The notes: generated by a model from the letters alone, not told the origin. A stretch of 64,000 bases of DNA from Thermoflavimicrobium daqui (GCF_003313465.1 NZ_KZ845669.1:83149-147148); one strand, 5' to 3'; counted from the stretch's first letter, positions 40,567-52,944 are shown. Numbers and translations are program-made.

Positions 40567-40965
40567 ATGGTAATGACAGATCCGATCGCTGATATGCTGA
40601 CAAGAATCCGTAATGCGAACATGGTACGCCATGAGAGTTTAGAGGTTCCAGCTTCTCGTATGAAACGTGAAATCGCTGAAATCTTAAAGCGTGAAGGATT
40701 CATTCGTGATGCTGAATATATCGATGATAACAAGCAAGGGATCATTCGTATTTTCTTAAAGTACGGTTCAAACAATGAAAAAGTGATCAGCGGCTTAAAG
40801 CGCATCAGTAAACCAGGACTTCGTGTCTATTGTAAATCGAACGAGATTCCACGTGTATTACGTGGACTGGGTATTGCGATCTTATCTACTTCCAAAGGTG
40901 TTATGACTGATAAGGAAGCACGTCACTACAATGTCGGTGGAGAAGTTATTGCATACGTTTGGTAA
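40567..40965 (+). CDS. rpsH: 30S ribosomal protein S8
   Basis: A 132-residue protein, [16 protein letters not shown], ending [32 protein letters not shown] ([11 protein letters not shown] here). It binds 16S helix 21 and can repress spc translation in other bacteria; no S8 site was searched. ATG 40567 or 40573 are both possible. Confidence 0.97.
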   Translation: MVMTDPIADMLTRIRNANMVRHESLEVPASRMKREIAEILKREGFIRDAEYIDDNKQGIIRIFLKYGSNNEKVISGLKRISKPGLRVYCKSNEIPRVLRGLGIAILSTSKGVMTDKEARHYNVGGEVIAYVW

Positions 40966-40992
40966 GATATGTAGATGGATGGAGGTGACAGC

Positions 40993-41529
40993 ATGTCTCG
41001 AATTGGTAAGAAACCAGTCGCTATTCCAAGTGGTGTAGAAGTAAAAATCGATGGTAACACGGTGACTGTAAAAGGGCCAAAAGGTACCTTATCTCGTGAC
41101 TTCCATTCCGATATTGAAATCAAATTGGAAGAAAATGAATTAGTAGTTACTCGTCCAAGTGACCATCGTGTACATCGTTCCTTACATGGTACGACTCGTA
41201 GCATTCTCGCTAATATGGTTGAGGGTGTAACCAATGGATTTAGCAAAACATTGGAACTCGTAGGTGTTGGTTACCGTGCAAATAAAAAGGGGAATACGCT
41301 TGTATTAAACCTAGGGTTTTCTCACCCCATTGACTTTCCTCAGCCAGAGGGAGTTGAAATTGAAGTACCATCAACTACACAAGTGATCGTAAAAGGTATC
41401 GATAAACAAGTCGTTGGCCAAGTTGCTGCTAAAATTCGTTCATATCGTGAACCAGAGCCTTACAAAGGTAAAGGGATTAAATATAGCAGTGAACGTATTC
41501 GTCGTAAAGAGGGTAAAACTGGTAAGTAA
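40993..41529 (+). CDS. rplF: 50S ribosomal protein L6
   Basis: A 178-residue protein with [17 protein letters not shown] and the C-terminal [27 protein letters not shown] (40981-40987) sets ATG 40993; an earlier in-frame ATG at 40975 precedes the ribosome site. Confidence 0.98.
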   Translation: MSRIGKKPVAIPSGVEVKIDGNTVTVKGPKGTLSRDFHSDIEIKLEENELVVTRPSDHRVHRSLHGTTRSILANMVEGVTNGFSKTLELVGVGYRANKKGNTLVLNLGFSHPIDFPQPEGVEIEVPSTTQVIVKGIDKQVVGQVAAKIRSYREPEPYKGKGIKYSSERIRRKEGKTGK

Positions 41530-41562
41530 TGCAGCTTAAGCAAGAAGGGAGTGAGCTAGGCC

Positions 41563-41928
41563 GTGCTAAAAAAAGATGTTCGCAATAAAAAGCGGAAAGT
41601 ACGTCATCTGCGAGTGCGTAAGAAATTATTTGGAACTACTGAACGTCCTCGTTTGAACGTATTTCGTTCCAATAAAAATATTTATGCACAATTAATTGAT
41701 GATACCAAGGGAGTTACTTTGGTTTCAGCTTCAACCATGGACAAAGGATTGCAAGTTGAAGGCAATGGAAGTACGGTTGAAGCTGCACGCGCTGTAGGTG
41801 AAGTGATTGCAAAACGTGCGCTTGAAAAAGGAATCTCTCAAGTGGTATTTGATCGTGGTGGATACCTCTATCATGGCCGTGTCAAAGCATTAGCTGAAGG
41901 TGCAAGGGAAGGAGGTTTAGAGTTTTGA
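41563..41928 (+). CDS. rplR: 50S ribosomal protein L18
   Basis: A 121-residue 5S rRNA-binding protein: [34 protein letters not shown] and [29 protein letters not shown] start; the ribosome site GAAGGGAG is about 12 nt upstream. Overlaps rpsE by 4 nt. Confidence 0.97.
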   Translation: MLKKDVRNKKRKVRHLRVRKKLFGTTERPRLNVFRSNKNIYAQLIDDTKGVTLVSASTMDKGLQVEGNGSTVEAARAVGEVIAKRALEKGISQVVFDRGGYLYHGRVKALAEGAREGGLEF

Positions 41929-42437
41929 GCAAGCAAAAATCCAAACGAGATGCTGGACAAAGCGAATATATTGAAAAAGTGGTTAATATTAACCGCGTAG
42001 CTAAAGTAGTTCAAGGTGGTCGTCGTTTCAGCTTTAGTGCTCTTGTTGTTGTTGGTGACGGAAAAGGTAAAGTTGGCGCAGGCATTGGTAAAGCATCTGA
42101 GGTACCTGAAGCAATCCGCAAAGGTATTGAAGCTGCTAAAAAGAATATGGTAAGTGTGCCTATCTATGGCTCAACCATTCCACATGAAGTGATCGGACAT
42201 TATGGAGCAGGTAAAGTTTTGATGAAGCCAGCTTCGAAAGGTACTGGAGTTATCGCAGGTGGTGCAGTACGTGATGTTTTGACTGTAGCAGGTGTTAGCG
42301 ATATTATTTCGAAGTCAACAGGTTCAAATAACCCTATTAATATGGTACGTGCGACCTTAGAAGGTCTTCAAAGCTTGAAACGTCCAGAAGATGTTGCAAG
42401 ATTACGCGGAAAATCAGTAGAAGAACTGTTAGGATAA
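41925..42437 (+). CDS. rpsE: 30S ribosomal protein S5
   Basis: A 170-residue protein with [24 protein letters not shown] and [21 protein letters not shown]. It starts at TTG 41925 overlapping the rplR stop, with GGAAGGAGG in rplR. The spectinomycin loop is undeleted. Confidence 0.97.
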   Translation: MSKQKSKRDAGQSEYIEKVVNINRVAKVVQGGRRFSFSALVVVGDGKGKVGAGIGKASEVPEAIRKGIEAAKKNMVSVPIYGSTIPHEVIGHYGAGKVLMKPASKGTGVIAGGAVRDVLTVAGVSDIISKSTGSNNPINMVRATLEGLQSLKRPEDVARLRGKSVEELLG

Positions 42438-42449
42438 GGAGGGATGACC

Positions 42450-42638
42450 GTGGCTAAGAGACTTTCGATTACCCTGAAACGGAGTATGATTGGCCGTCCG
42501 GAAGTCCAACGTGTCACCCTGCGCACGCTCGGTCTTAAGAAGCGGGAGCAGACCGTAACCCATCAAGATAGCCCAGCCATTCGTGGAATGATCAATAAGG
42601 TCAAACACTTGGTTGAAGTGAAAGAAATTAGCGAGTAA
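42450..42638 (+). CDS. rpmD: 50S ribosomal protein L30
   Basis: A 62-residue protein, [33 protein letters not shown] 42450 is 7 nt past AAGGAGG (42436-42442); an in-frame ATG at 42444 abuts that site and is less likely. Confidence 0.95.
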   Translation: MAKRLSITLKRSMIGRPEVQRVTLRTLGLKKREQTVTHQDSPAIRGMINKVKHLVEVKEISE

Positions 42639-42671
42639 TGTGCAGGACATGTTGAAGAGGAGGTGCGAGCT

Positions 42672-43112
42672 ATGAAACTGCATGAGTTAAAACCAGCTCC
42701 AGGTTCTCGAAAAAAGAAAAAACGTCTAGGTCGTGGTATTTCAGCTGGTCAAGGTAAAACTGCAGGCCGTGGGCATAAAGGCCAAAAAGCCCGTTCGGGT
42801 GGAGGTGTACGCCCTGGATTTGAGGGTGGACAAAATCCAATTTATAGACGTTTGCCAAAACGAGGTTTTACCAATCCAAATCGTATTGAATATGCAATTA
42901 TCAACTTAGATACCTTAAATCGTTTTGCTGAAGGAACTGAAGTTACTCCAGAATTACTAGTACAAGAGGGTATTGTGAAAAACCTCAAAGACGGTTTAAA
43001 AGTATTAGGCAATGGAGAACTCAATGTGAAATTGACCGTAAAAGCTCATAAGTTCTCCCATTCAGCTGCAGAAAAAATTGCTGCTGCTGGTGGAGTGACG
43101 GAGGTAATCTAA
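42672..43112 (+). CDS. rplO: 50S ribosomal protein L15
   Basis: A 146-residue protein with [38 protein letters not shown], the glycine-rich basic N-terminal extension that threads into 23S rRNA. ATG 42672 follows GAGGAGGTG. The stop overlaps the secY start by 1 nt. Confidence 0.98.
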   Translation: MKLHELKPAPGSRKKKKRLGRGISAGQGKTAGRGHKGQKARSGGGVRPGFEGGQNPIYRRLPKRGFTNPNRIEYAIINLDTLNRFAEGTEVTPELLVQEGIVKNLKDGLKVLGNGELNVKLTVKAHKFSHSAAEKIAAAGGVTEVI

Positions 43113-44419
43113 TGTTGGATACCTTGAGGAACATCTTTAAGGTTGAAGATCTTCGTCGGCGTATCTTATTTACGTTACTTATGCTTGTTGTATTTCGGAT
43201 CGGAAGTTTTATTCCGGTCCCAAATACCAATGCGGATGTAATTAAACAATTGGTAAGCCAAGGCCAAGGTGTTTTTAACTTGATGAATGCCTTTTCGGGT
43301 GGAGCGTTTACCAACTTCTCCATCTTTGCAATGGGAATTATGCCTTATATTACGGCATCGATTATTGTTAACTTATTGTCGATGGATGTAATCCCTGCTT
43401 TTTCTCGTTGGGCTAAAGAAGGTGAAGTAGGCCGGCGTAAGATGTCGCAAGTGACTCGCTACATTACCATTGGATTAGCAATTATTCAATCGATCGGTAT
43501 GACGATCGGATTTAATAATGTCTCTAATAACTTAGGTGGTTTTATTAAAGATGATAGTTTTTGGGGCTATGCGCTAATTTCAATTACCCTAACTGCAGGA
43601 ACTGCCTTTTTGATGTGGCTAGGTGAGCAAATTACGGATAAAGGTATCGGTAACGGGATCTCTATTCTAATCTTTGCAGGGATTCTTTCTTCTATCCCTT
43701 CGGGTATTCAATTAGTTTATCCAACACTATTTCCTAGTGGTGGAAATATAACCATGGGTGTTCTAAAAGCGATTGGTATTGTGTTGGTAATTGTTTTAGT
43801 AATTGTAGCAAGTATTTTCATTCAGCAAGGAGTTCGTAAGATCCCTATCCAATATACGAAGCGTATTGTTGGTCGTAAGATGTATGGTGGACAATCTACT
43901 CACATTCCTTTAAAAGTGAATGCAGCAGGTGTAATTCCAATCATCTTTGCGGTAGCGCTGGTAATGTTTCCTTATACAATCGCTAGTTTCTGGCGCGGGA
44001 ACCCTGTAGCAGATTGGATTATGGTCAACTTTGACTATACACAATCAGTACTAGGTGTAGTTCTTTACGTACTCTTTATTATTGGGTTTACGTACTTCTA
44101 TACATTTGTTCAGATTAACCCAATGCAACTTGCTGATCAATTAAAGAAAAATGGTGGATTTATTCCTGGAGTTCGCCCTGGAAAAACCACTGAAAAGTAT
44201 ATGACTAAACTTCTTAACCGTTTAACTCTAAGTGGTTCAATCTTCTTGGCGTTAATTGCAATTCTACCCGTATTTTTCATTATGCTTGCCGGCTTACCTC
44301 AATCAGTTCAAATAGGTGGAACGTCTCTTTTGATCGTAGTAGGGGTTGGTTTAGAATTAATGAAAACGATCGAGAGCCAGTTGATTCAGCGCCACTACAA
44401 AGGTTTTATGAAAAAATAG
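43112..44419 (+). CDS. secY: Preprotein translocase subunit SecY
   Basis: Ten-helix channel of the Sec system, 435 residues. Conserved features: RRRILFTLLMLVVFRIGSFIPVP (TM1), the plug region FSGGAFTNFSIFAMGIMPYI, GEQITDKGIGNGISILIFAGI, QINPMQLADQLKKNGGFIPGVRPGKTT, and the C-terminal QRHYKGFMKK used for SecA docking. It sits between rplO and adk, as usual. Confidence 0.98.
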   Translation: MLDTLRNIFKVEDLRRRILFTLLMLVVFRIGSFIPVPNTNADVIKQLVSQGQGVFNLMNAFSGGAFTNFSIFAMGIMPYITASIIVNLLSMDVIPAFSRWAKEGEVGRRKMSQVTRYITIGLAIIQSIGMTIGFNNVSNNLGGFIKDDSFWGYALISITLTAGTAFLMWLGEQITDKGIGNGISILIFAGILSSIPSGIQLVYPTLFPSGGNITMGVLKAIGIVLVIVLVIVASIFIQQGVRKIPIQYTKRIVGRKMYGGQSTHIPLKVNAAGVIPIIFAVALVMFPYTIASFWRGNPVADWIMVNFDYTQSVLGVVLYVLFIIGFTYFYTFVQINPMQLADQLKKNGGFIPGVRPGKTTEKYMTKLLNRLTLSGSIFLALIAILPVFFIMLAGLPQSVQIGGTSLLIVVGVGLELMKTIESQLIQRHYKGFMKK

Positions 44420-44420
44420 T

Positions 44421-44456
44421 AGAAAGCCCCGGAAAGGTTCCGGGGGAACTCTTTCT
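44421..44456 (+). promoter_or_regulatory. Nested hairpin between secY and adk
   Basis: CCCCGGAA (44427-44434) / TTCCGGGG (44438-44445) is enclosed by AGAAAG (44421-44426) / CTTTCT (44451-44456). It starts 1 nt after the secY stop and is followed by ACCTTATTTTTG, so weak termination or attenuation is possible. Confidence 0.5.
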
Positions 44457-44557
44457 ACCTTATTTTTGTTGATAGTTAGATCGGCTTTATCGTTGAGTTG
44501 ATTTAACTCTTTGCTTACTGCGGACTGCCGGTAGGCTAATGACACCGGGAGGGATGA

Positions 44558-45971
<1,414 letters not shown>

Positions 45972-45972
<1 letters not shown>

Positions 45973-46283
45973 TGGACGTGACAGTGACGGACAATCATCC
46001 TAAGTTAGGGCAGATTGTCCAGGTACTACGTGGCCGTATTGCTGGGTCATATGCAATTGTCATTGATTTCGAAGAACCACATTTTGTTTGGTTGGCTGAT
46101 GGAGATCAGCGTAAAGCGGACCGTCCGAAAAAGAAAAATGTGAAGCATATTCAACCCACGAGAATAGTTGTGGAAGAAATCGCTCGCGTTTTGAAGGATG
46201 TCGGTCGTGTGCCTGATGCGATGTTACGGTACGCCCTAAACCAATACCTGCTCCAGCAAAATAGTGAGCAGAAAGGAGAGTGA
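45972..46283 (+). CDS. KOW-domain RNA-binding protein
   Basis: A 103-residue protein with an N-terminal L14e/KOW-like stretch ([37 protein letters not shown]), then a basic linker and a helical tail. It always seems to sit between map and infA in Bacillales and is thought to bind RNA or ribosome; no specific role is established here. ATG 45972 overlaps the map stop. GTG 45978 has better spacing from GAAGGG (45964-45969) and is an equal candidate. Confidence 0.8.
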
Positions 46284-46287
46284 ATCG

Positions 46288-46655
<368 letters not shown>

Positions 46656-46673
46656 TAAGGAGGTGTAGTGTAA

Positions 46674-47042
46674 ATGGCACGTATTGCTGGGATTGACTTA
46701 CCACGTGAGAAGCGCGTAGAAGTTTCTTTAACCTACATCTACGGAATTGGACGGGCAAAAGCTAAAGAAATTTTAAGTGCTACAGGAGTAAATCCTGATA
46801 CTCGGGTTCGTGATTTAACAGAAGAAGAAGTTAATCAATTACGTAGCTACATTGATAAAAACGTTTTAACAGAAGGTGATCTACGTAGAGAGATTGCTTT
46901 AAATATCAAACGTCTTATTGAGATTGGTAGCTACCGTGGTATTCGTCATCGTCGTGGTTTACCTGTTCGTGGTCAAAGAACTAAAACAAATGCTCGTACA
47001 CGTAAAGGTCCTCGTCGTACAGTAGCGAATAAGAAAAAATAA
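46674..47042 (+). CDS. rpsM: 30S ribosomal protein S13
   Basis: A 122-residue head protein, [26 protein letters not shown], with [40 protein letters not shown] upstream. First of the alpha-operon genes here. Confidence 0.98.
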   Translation: MARIAGIDLPREKRVEVSLTYIYGIGRAKAKEILSATGVNPDTRVRDLTEEEVNQLRSYIDKNVLTEGDLRREIALNIKRLIEIGSYRGIRHRRGLPVRGQRTKTNARTRKGPRRTVANKKK

Positions 47043-47062
47043 TAGATAAGGAGGGAAATACT

Positions 47063-47458
47063 ATGGCAAAGCGTAAAGCTACACAACGTGTGAAACGTCG
47101 TGCCAAAAAGAATATTGAATCTGGCGTTGCACATATCCGCTCTACTTTTAACAACACCATTATTACTATTACTGACCCTCGTGGTAATTCTGTAGCATGG
47201 TCTAGTGCAGGTACAGCTGGTTTTAAAGGAAGTCGTAAAAGCACACCATTTGCAGCACAAATCGCTGCAGAACAAGCTGCAAAAACTGCGATGGAAAATG
47301 GAATGAGATCTGTAGAAGTATTAGTTAAAGGTCCGGGTGCTGGTCGTGAAGCTGCAATCCGCAGTTTGCAAGCTGCAGGGTTAGAAGTTAGCTTAATTAA
47401 AGATGTCACACCAATTCCTCATAATGGTTGCCGCCCACCTAAACGTCGTCGTGTATAA
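47063..47458 (+). CDS. rpsK: 30S ribosomal protein S11
   Basis: A 131-residue platform protein: [22 protein letters not shown] and the C-terminal [26 protein letters not shown] precedes the ATG. Confidence 0.98.
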   Translation: MAKRKATQRVKRRAKKNIESGVAHIRSTFNNTIITITDPRGNSVAWSSAGTAGFKGSRKSTPFAAQIAAEQAAKTAMENGMRSVEVLVKGPGAGREAAIRSLQAAGLEVSLIKDVTPIPHNGCRPPKRRRV

Positions 47459-47621
47459 TGCACCCTGCTTTTTGAAGGCTTCCTAGGTTTAACTTGGAAG
47501 ATGTTTGTATATACTGGATAGGACTAGTCCTGTAAAAAAGAACCATATTATTAAATCTGTTCTCCCTTTTGCTGGAAGAGCTTGTCCGGAACGCGACGTT
47601 TCGAAGGAGGGTTTGCGAGCC

Positions 47622-48566
47622 GTGATTGAAATTGAAAAGCCAAAGATTGAAAAGGTTGAAATCAGTGAGGATCATCGTTACGGGAAGTTTGTGGTAGAAC
47701 CTTTGGAACGTGGATATGGTACGACACTAGGTAACTCCTTACGCCGTATTCTGCTCTCCTCTTTACCCGGCGCGGCGGTAACATCCATTCAGATAGATGG
47801 AGTTTTACATGAGTTCTCCACGATTCCTGGCGTTGTGGAAGATACAACGGAAATCATCTTAAACTTAAAAAAGTTAGCTTTACGAATCCATTCGGACGAG
47901 GAAAAAGTTTTAGAGATTGATGTTAGTGGAGGAGGCGCTGTGACCGCTGCTGATATTCGGGCGGATAGCGATGTAGAAATCCTCAATCCTGACTTGCATA
48001 TTGCGACTCTCGCTGATGATGCAAGTTTACGTATGCGGATGACAGCTAATCGAGGCCGTGGATATGTCTCTGCTGATAAAAATAAAAGCGAAGATCAACC
48101 TATTGGTGTGATTCCAATTGATTCCATCTATACACCAATTGAAAGGGTTAATTATCAAATAGAAAATACACGTGTTGGGCAAGTGACAAACTATGATAAA
48201 TTAACCCTAGAAGTATGGTCGGATGGTAGTTTAATGCCTGATGAAGCTGTAAGCTTAGGGGCAAAAATATTAAATGATCATTTGATGCTTTTTGTTGGGC
48301 TCACTGAAGAAGCACAAATTACGGATACCATGAAAGAACCTGTGGAAGATAAGACTGAGAAAGTCATGGAGATGACAATTGAAGAGCTTGATCTTTCCGT
48401 TCGTTCTTATAATTGTCTCAAACGTGCTGGTATTAACACTGTACAAGAGCTTACACAAAAATCAGAAGAAGATATGATGAAGGTTCGTAACCTTGGACGT
48501 AAGTCTTTAGAGGAAGTTCAAGAAAAGCTTGCAGAGCTTGGTTTGGGCTTGCGAAAAGACGACTAA
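47622..48566 (+). CDS. rpoA: DNA-directed RNA polymerase subunit alpha
   Basis: A 314-residue protein, the same length as B. subtilis RpoA. N-terminal assembly domain ([40 protein letters not shown]), a linker, then the C-terminal domain with [22 protein letters not shown] and [13 protein letters not shown], which contacts UP elements and activators. GTG 47622 follows AAGGAGGG (47604-47611). The frame is open to 47505 but that part is leader. Confidence 0.98.
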   Translation: MIEIEKPKIEKVEISEDHRYGKFVVEPLERGYGTTLGNSLRRILLSSLPGAAVTSIQIDGVLHEFSTIPGVVEDTTEIILNLKKLALRIHSDEEKVLEIDVSGGGAVTAADIRADSDVEILNPDLHIATLADDASLRMRMTANRGRGYVSADKNKSEDQPIGVIPIDSIYTPIERVNYQIENTRVGQVTNYDKLTLEVWSDGSLMPDEAVSLGAKILNDHLMLFVGLTEEAQITDTMKEPVEDKTEKVMEMTIEELDLSVRSYNCLKRAGINTVQELTQKSEEDMMKVRNLGRKSLEEVQEKLAELGLGLRKDD

Positions 48567-48590
48567 ATTATCGAAGGGGGAGGGAGTACG

Positions 48591-48980
48591 ATGGCATACG
48601 CAAAATTGGGTAGAAATTCTGCAGCACGTAAAGCTTTATTCCGTGATTTAGTTACAGATCTAATCATTAATGAACGGATTGAAACCACGGAATCTAAAGC
48701 GAAGGAAGTACGTTCTATTGCTGAAAAGCTAATCACATTAGGTAAACGTGGTGACTTACATGCACGTCGTCAAGCGGCTGCATATGTTCGTAAGTTCCGT
48801 TCTCATACCGTTAAAGATGGTGAAGAAGTTAAACATCAGCAAGTGGATGCAGTTAAAAAATTATTTGATGAAATCGCACCACGATACAAGGAGCGCAATG
48901 GTGGTTATACACGCATTTTGAAACTTGGGCCACGCCGTGGTGACGGTGCTCCGATGGTATTTATAGAACTGGTTAAATAA
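48591..48980 (+). CDS. rplQ: 50S ribosomal protein L17
   Basis: A 129-residue protein, [25 protein letters not shown], ending [34 protein letters not shown] is upstream of the ATG. Slightly longer than the B. subtilis protein (120) through an internal [17 protein letters not shown] loop. Last gene of the ribosomal superoperon. Confidence 0.98.
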   Translation: MAYAKLGRNSAARKALFRDLVTDLIINERIETTESKAKEVRSIAEKLITLGKRGDLHARRQAAAYVRKFRSHTVKDGEEVKHQQVDAVKKLFDEIAPRYKERNGGYTRILKLGPRRGDGAPMVFIELVK

Positions 48981-49005
48981 GGTTATGTTTTTCTTTTGTT
49001 TTAAT

Positions 49006-49056
49006 CAAAGGGTGAGGGCAGGATCCGGGCCGGTCCTGACATTTACCCTTTTTTCT
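49006..49056 (+). terminator. Terminator of the ribosomal superoperon
   Basis: AAAGGGT (49008-49014) / ACCCTTT (49046-49052) with an inner CAGGA (49020-49024) / TCCTG (49035-49039), then six T. Confidence 0.85.
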
Positions 49057-49070
49057 TTTAGGGAGATCTT

Positions 49071-49919
49071 ATGGAACCAATCATTCAAGTATCAAATGTG
49101 TGGTTTAAGTATCCAGGAGAAGATCCATCTGTAGAGTATTTTGTCTTAAGAGATATCAACCTTTCTATTGGTATAGGGGAATATGTAGCCATCATTGGTC
49201 CAAATGGCTCTGGAAAATCCACGTTAGCCCGTATGTTTAATGGACTATTATTACCAAATCAAGGCGAGATCAAGATTGCCGGTTTAGCTACAACAACACT
49301 AGAAAATTTGTGGGATATACGTAAGACTGTAGGAATGGTATTTCAAAATCCAGATAACCAGATTGTAGCCACCACAGTCCGTGATGATGTCGCTTTCGGT
49401 CTAGAAAACTTAGGTGTTCCACGTTCGGAAATGCAAAAGCGTATTTCTAGAGCATTAGAAGCTGTTGGTCTTTCTGGGATGGAGGAAAGTGCACCCCATT
49501 ATCTATCTGGTGGACAAAAGCAACGCTTAAGTATTGCTGGTATTTTAGCTATGCAGCCTAAAGTAGTTGTGTTTGATGAGGCAACTTCCATGTTAGATCC
49601 TCAGGGGCGTAAAGAAGTTCTTAACTTGATTGCAAGCTTACATCAGAGCGGAACTACCGTCGTTCATATTACACACTCCGCAGAAGAAGCTTTTCTAGCC
49701 AAACGGATATTGGTAATCGCTAAAGGCCAAATTCAGTTGGATTTACCTCGTGATGAGCTTTATAAGCAATCAATCAATTTAGAAAAATGGGGATTAGAGG
49801 TACCACTTCCTGTCCAATTACATCAGCGTTTGATAAAACGCGGAATTCCTTTGACTGATCATGTTAAATCAACGGAGGATCTGGTGATGCAGATATGGAA
49901 ATTGTTATCAAAAACTTAA
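49071..49919 (+). CDS. ecfA1: ECF transporter ATP-binding subunit EcfA1
   Basis: Energises group II ECF vitamin transporters, shared by several S components. 282 residues with Walker A GPNGSGKSTLA, VFQNPDNQIVATTVRDDVAFGLEN (characteristic of EcfA), signature LSGGQKQRL and Walker B VVVFDEATSMLDP. The end overlaps ecfA2 by 25 nt. No S component is encoded next to the module. Confidence 0.96.
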   Translation: MEPIIQVSNVWFKYPGEDPSVEYFVLRDINLSIGIGEYVAIIGPNGSGKSTLARMFNGLLLPNQGEIKIAGLATTTLENLWDIRKTVGMVFQNPDNQIVATTVRDDVAFGLENLGVPRSEMQKRISRALEAVGLSGMEESAPHYLSGGQKQRLSIAGILAMQPKVVVFDEATSMLDPQGRKEVLNLIASLHQSGTTVVHITHSAEEAFLAKRILVIAKGQIQLDLPRDELYKQSINLEKWGLEVPLPVQLHQRLIKRGIPLTDHVKSTEDLVMQIWKLLSKT

Positions 49920-50758
49920 ATCATATATATATGCCAGGGACTCCTTTTGAAAGGCAAGCGCTTCAAGACCTGAATATGCAAATTTCTAGTGGCTCTTTTG
50001 TTGCTATTCTTGGGCAAACAGGATCAGGAAAATCCACACTCATCCAACTTATTGCAGGCTTGATGTCTCCTACTTCAGGAAATATCCAAATTGGATCTTA
50101 TCATCTAACACCAAATAGCAAAGAGAGATTGGCTGTTCGCAAGCATGTCGGTGTTGTATTCCAATATCCAGAACATCAATTATTTGAAGAGACAGTCGTG
50201 AAAGATATTGCTTTTGGTCCTCGAAACCAAGGCTTATCTGAAAAGGAAGTCACAGAAAGAGTTCAAATGGCAATGGAGATGGTCGGTTTAAGCCCCGAAT
50301 TAGGTGATCGCTCTCCGTTTCAGCTTAGTGGAGGACAAATGCGTCGTGTGGCGATTGCGGGAGTCCTAGCCTTATCTCCAGAGATTTTAATATTAGATGA
50401 ACCGACAGCAGGACTTGATCCGCATGGAAAATCTGAACTCTTAAATACCATTTCCAAGCTGCATAAAGAAAGGCAAATGACAGTTATTTTAGTTACCCAT
50501 GATATGAATGATGCTGCTAGATTTGCCGATTATCTTTTTGTGCTAGCAAGGGGTACCTGTGAGTTAGAAGGGACACCTGGGGATGTATTTAAGGAACAAG
50601 ATCATCTTGTTCAGTTTGCCTTGGATTTACCCGATATTACTCGCCTTATTAATCAATTGAATCGCCAGATCCATCCACCCATTCCAACTAATATTTTTTC
50701 AATGAATGAGTTAGAGAATCATTTAATTGAGCGATTGAAGAAGGTCGTGAGCTTGTGA
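49895..50758 (+). CDS. ecfA2: ECF transporter ATP-binding subunit EcfA2
   Basis: Second ATPase of the EcfA1A2T module, 287 residues: Walker A GQTGSGKSTLI, VFQYPEHQLFEETVVKDIAFGP, signature LSGGQMRRV and Walker B ILILDEPTAGLDP. ATG 49895 is inside the end of ecfA1; the stop overlaps the ecfT GTG by 4 nt. Confidence 0.96.
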   Translation: MEIVIKNLNHIYMPGTPFERQALQDLNMQISSGSFVAILGQTGSGKSTLIQLIAGLMSPTSGNIQIGSYHLTPNSKERLAVRKHVGVVFQYPEHQLFEETVVKDIAFGPRNQGLSEKEVTERVQMAMEMVGLSPELGDRSPFQLSGGQMRRVAIAGVLALSPEILILDEPTAGLDPHGKSELLNTISKLHKERQMTVILVTHDMNDAARFADYLFVLARGTCELEGTPGDVFKEQDHLVQFALDLPDITRLINQLNRQIHPPIPTNIFSMNELENHLIERLKKVVSL

Positions 50759-51549
50759 ACCAGTTGGTGATTGGACAGTATGTCCCTGGCCGTTCACTGA
50801 TACATCAGCTAGATCCCAGAGCAAAACTAGCTTTTGTTTTTGCTTATATGATTTTAGTTTTTTTTGCTAACAATATAGCTTCTTATGGTCTTCTATTGTT
50901 TTTTTCAGCTTGTACTATTTATTTATCACAGATTCCACTTCGAATTTTTTCCGCTTCATTAAAACCTATCCTTTTTCTCATTTTGGTTATGATCTTATTT
51001 CATTTATTTTTAACAAAGGGTGGGCAAGTTTTATTTCATTTTTCTTTTCTAACGATTTATGAAGAAGGTGTAAGACAAGCTGTCTTTATTTCTTTACGTT
51101 TAATTCTACTCGTTTTGACAGCCTCACTGCTTACATTTACGACTTCTCCTATGGATTTAACAGATGGTTTAGAAAATATGCTACATCCTTTTACTCGCTT
51201 TGGCTTACCTGCACATGAGTTTGCGTTGATGATGTCCATCGCACTTCGATTTATTCCTACAATTTGGGATGAAACAGAAAAAATTAAGAAGGCACAAATG
51301 GCTCGTGGGGCTGACTTTGAAAGTGGTCACATATTCCGTAGAGTCAAGAGCTATATTCCTGTCCTCATTCCTTTATTTATTTCTGCATTTCGACGTGCTG
51401 AAGACTTGGCATTAGCCATGGAAGCGAGATGCTATCGTGGTGGAATCAATCGAACTAAACTTCGAGAACTTCATTTTTCAACCAAAGATCTCGGACTTGT
51501 TATTATTTTTGCCTTCCTTGTGCTGGGGATTTGTCTTTTAAGAGAATAG
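50755..51549 (+). CDS. ecfT: ECF transporter transmembrane subunit EcfT
   Basis: A 264-residue membrane scaffold with five to six helices and the two Ala-Arg-Gly-type coupling motifs, AQMARGADF near residue 181 and MEARCYRGG near residue 222, which contact the ATPases. GTG 50755 overlaps ecfA2. Confidence 0.95.
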   Translation: MNQLVIGQYVPGRSLIHQLDPRAKLAFVFAYMILVFFANNIASYGLLLFFSACTIYLSQIPLRIFSASLKPILFLILVMILFHLFLTKGGQVLFHFSFLTIYEEGVRQAVFISLRLILLVLTASLLTFTTSPMDLTDGLENMLHPFTRFGLPAHEFALMMSIALRFIPTIWDETEKIKKAQMARGADFESGHIFRRVKSYIPVLIPLFISAFRRAEDLALAMEARCYRGGINRTKLRELHFSTKDLGLVIIFAFLVLGICLLRE

Positions 51550-51560
51550 GGGTAGTAGAA

Positions 51561-52334
51561 GTGAAGAAGATCAAGCTGGTAATTGCATATGATGGAACCG
51601 ACTTTTCGGGTTTTCAACGCCAGCCGGATAAGCGAACGATTCAAGGAACTTTGGAAAAAGTTTTGAGTCAGTTGACTGGGGAAGAAATACAGATTTATGG
51701 TTCTGGACGAACCGATGCAGGTGTACATGCTTTAGGACAGGTTTGTCATTTTTCAACCAATAGTCCGATTCCGGTTGATAAGTACTTGTATATACTACGT
51801 CGCCTTCTACCTCGTGATATCGTGGTTCAATCTTGTGAGGAGGTACCTTGCGATTTTCATGCTCGTAAAAGTGCCTACTGGAAAACTTATCGGTATCAAA
51901 TCGAGACAAGTAGGATCCCACATATATTTATGCGGCGTTTTTATACACATCGTCCATTTGTACTTGATACAAAGGCAATGCAAGAAGCTGGACAACTTTT
52001 ACTAGGCACATATGACTTTACCTCTTTTTGTTCTGCAAAGACAGTCATTGAGGATCGCGTGCGGACTATTTATGATTGCCAGATCCTTAAAGAGTCTAAT
52101 AGTATATTGATTGAAGTTACAGGTAATGGTTTTTTATATAATATGGTTCGTATTATTGCTGGAACTTTATACGAGGTAGGAAGAGGAATACGTTCAGCAC
52201 AAGAGATTGTTCAGATTTTAGCTGCGAAAGATCGTACGAAAGCTGGACCTACTTTTCCACCAGAAGGTCTGATTCTCTTGCAAGTTGGATATGTCCCTTG
52301 GCAAGATTCGGCAACACATTTTTCTTGTAAGTAG
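51561..52334 (+). CDS. truA: tRNA pseudouridine(38-40) synthase
   Basis: Isomerises uridines 38-40 in the anticodon arm. The 257-residue protein has the catalytic GSGRTDAGVHALGQVCHF (Asp) and NGFLYNMVRIIAGTLYEVGRG. GTG 51561 after AGGGGT; 11 nt after ecfT. An upstream in-frame start inside ecfT would add an unrelated tail. Confidence 0.96.
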   Translation: MKKIKLVIAYDGTDFSGFQRQPDKRTIQGTLEKVLSQLTGEEIQIYGSGRTDAGVHALGQVCHFSTNSPIPVDKYLYILRRLLPRDIVVQSCEEVPCDFHARKSAYWKTYRYQIETSRIPHIFMRRFYTHRPFVLDTKAMQEAGQLLLGTYDFTSFCSAKTVIEDRVRTIYDCQILKESNSILIEVTGNGFLYNMVRIIAGTLYEVGRGIRSAQEIVQILAAKDRTKAGPTFPPEGLILLQVGYVPWQDSATHFSCK

Positions 52335-52345
52335 TGGAAATAAAA

Positions 52346-52374
52346 TTGACATCACGGCTAATTTAGGATATGAT
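52346..52374 (+). promoter_or_regulatory. rplM-rpsI promoter
   Basis: TTGACA (52346-52351), a 17-bp spacer and TATGAT (52369-52374). Transcription starts near 52381 and includes the L13 leader. Confidence 0.85.
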
Positions 52375-52380
52375 TACTTT

Positions 52381-52487
52381 TGGTATTTTCCACACCTTGC
52401 CCCGGTGGAAACATGTTCGGCGCAATATCATCAATCTTAATAATCATATACGGAATACTTCCGTTTATTGATAGAGGAGGGAACTAC
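52381..52487 (+). promoter_or_regulatory. L13 leader RNA
   Basis: TTTTCCAC (52385-52392) pairs with GTGGAAA (52405-52411) around CCTTGCCCCG, and CGGAA/TTCCG (52451-52463) forms a second small hairpin. The layout fits the L13 leader described for low-GC Firmicutes. The boundaries are approximate. Confidence 0.7.
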
Positions 52488-52925
52488 ATGCGTACCACAT
52501 ATATGGCAAAACCGCTTGAAGTAGAACGGAAATGGTATGTGGTTGATGCTAAAGGGAAAACCTTAGGTCGTTTAGCATCTGAAGTAGCAAAAATTCTTCG
52601 TGGAAAACATAAACCACAATTTACTCCACATGTGGATACTGGTGACTTCGTTATTGTGATTAATGCTTCGCAAGTTGAATTAACTGGTAAAAAGTTAAAC
52701 GATAAATTCTATTATCGTCACTCCGGTTATCCAGGTGGATTAAAATCCATTTCAGCTGGAGATCTACGTGCAACACGTCCTGATCGTATGATTGAATTAG
52801 CTGTTAGAGGTATGTTGCCTAAAAATAGCTTAGGTCGTCAACAATTAAAGAAATTAAAAGTATATGCTGGTTCTGAACATCCACATCAAGCTCAACAACC
52901 TGTTGAGTTAGAACTGCGCGGATAA
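52488..52925 (+). CDS. rplM: 50S ribosomal protein L13
   Basis: A 145-residue protein: [34 protein letters not shown] and [21 protein letters not shown] 52488 follows GAGGAGGG; the upstream open frame is leader. Confidence 0.98.
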   Translation: MRTTYMAKPLEVERKWYVVDAKGKTLGRLASEVAKILRGKHKPQFTPHVDTGDFVIVINASQVELTGKKLNDKFYYRHSGYPGGLKSISAGDLRATRPDRMIELAVRGMLPKNSLGRQQLKKLKVYAGSEHPHQAQQPVELELRG

Positions 52926-52944
52926 TTAAAGGAGGTTTTGAAAC

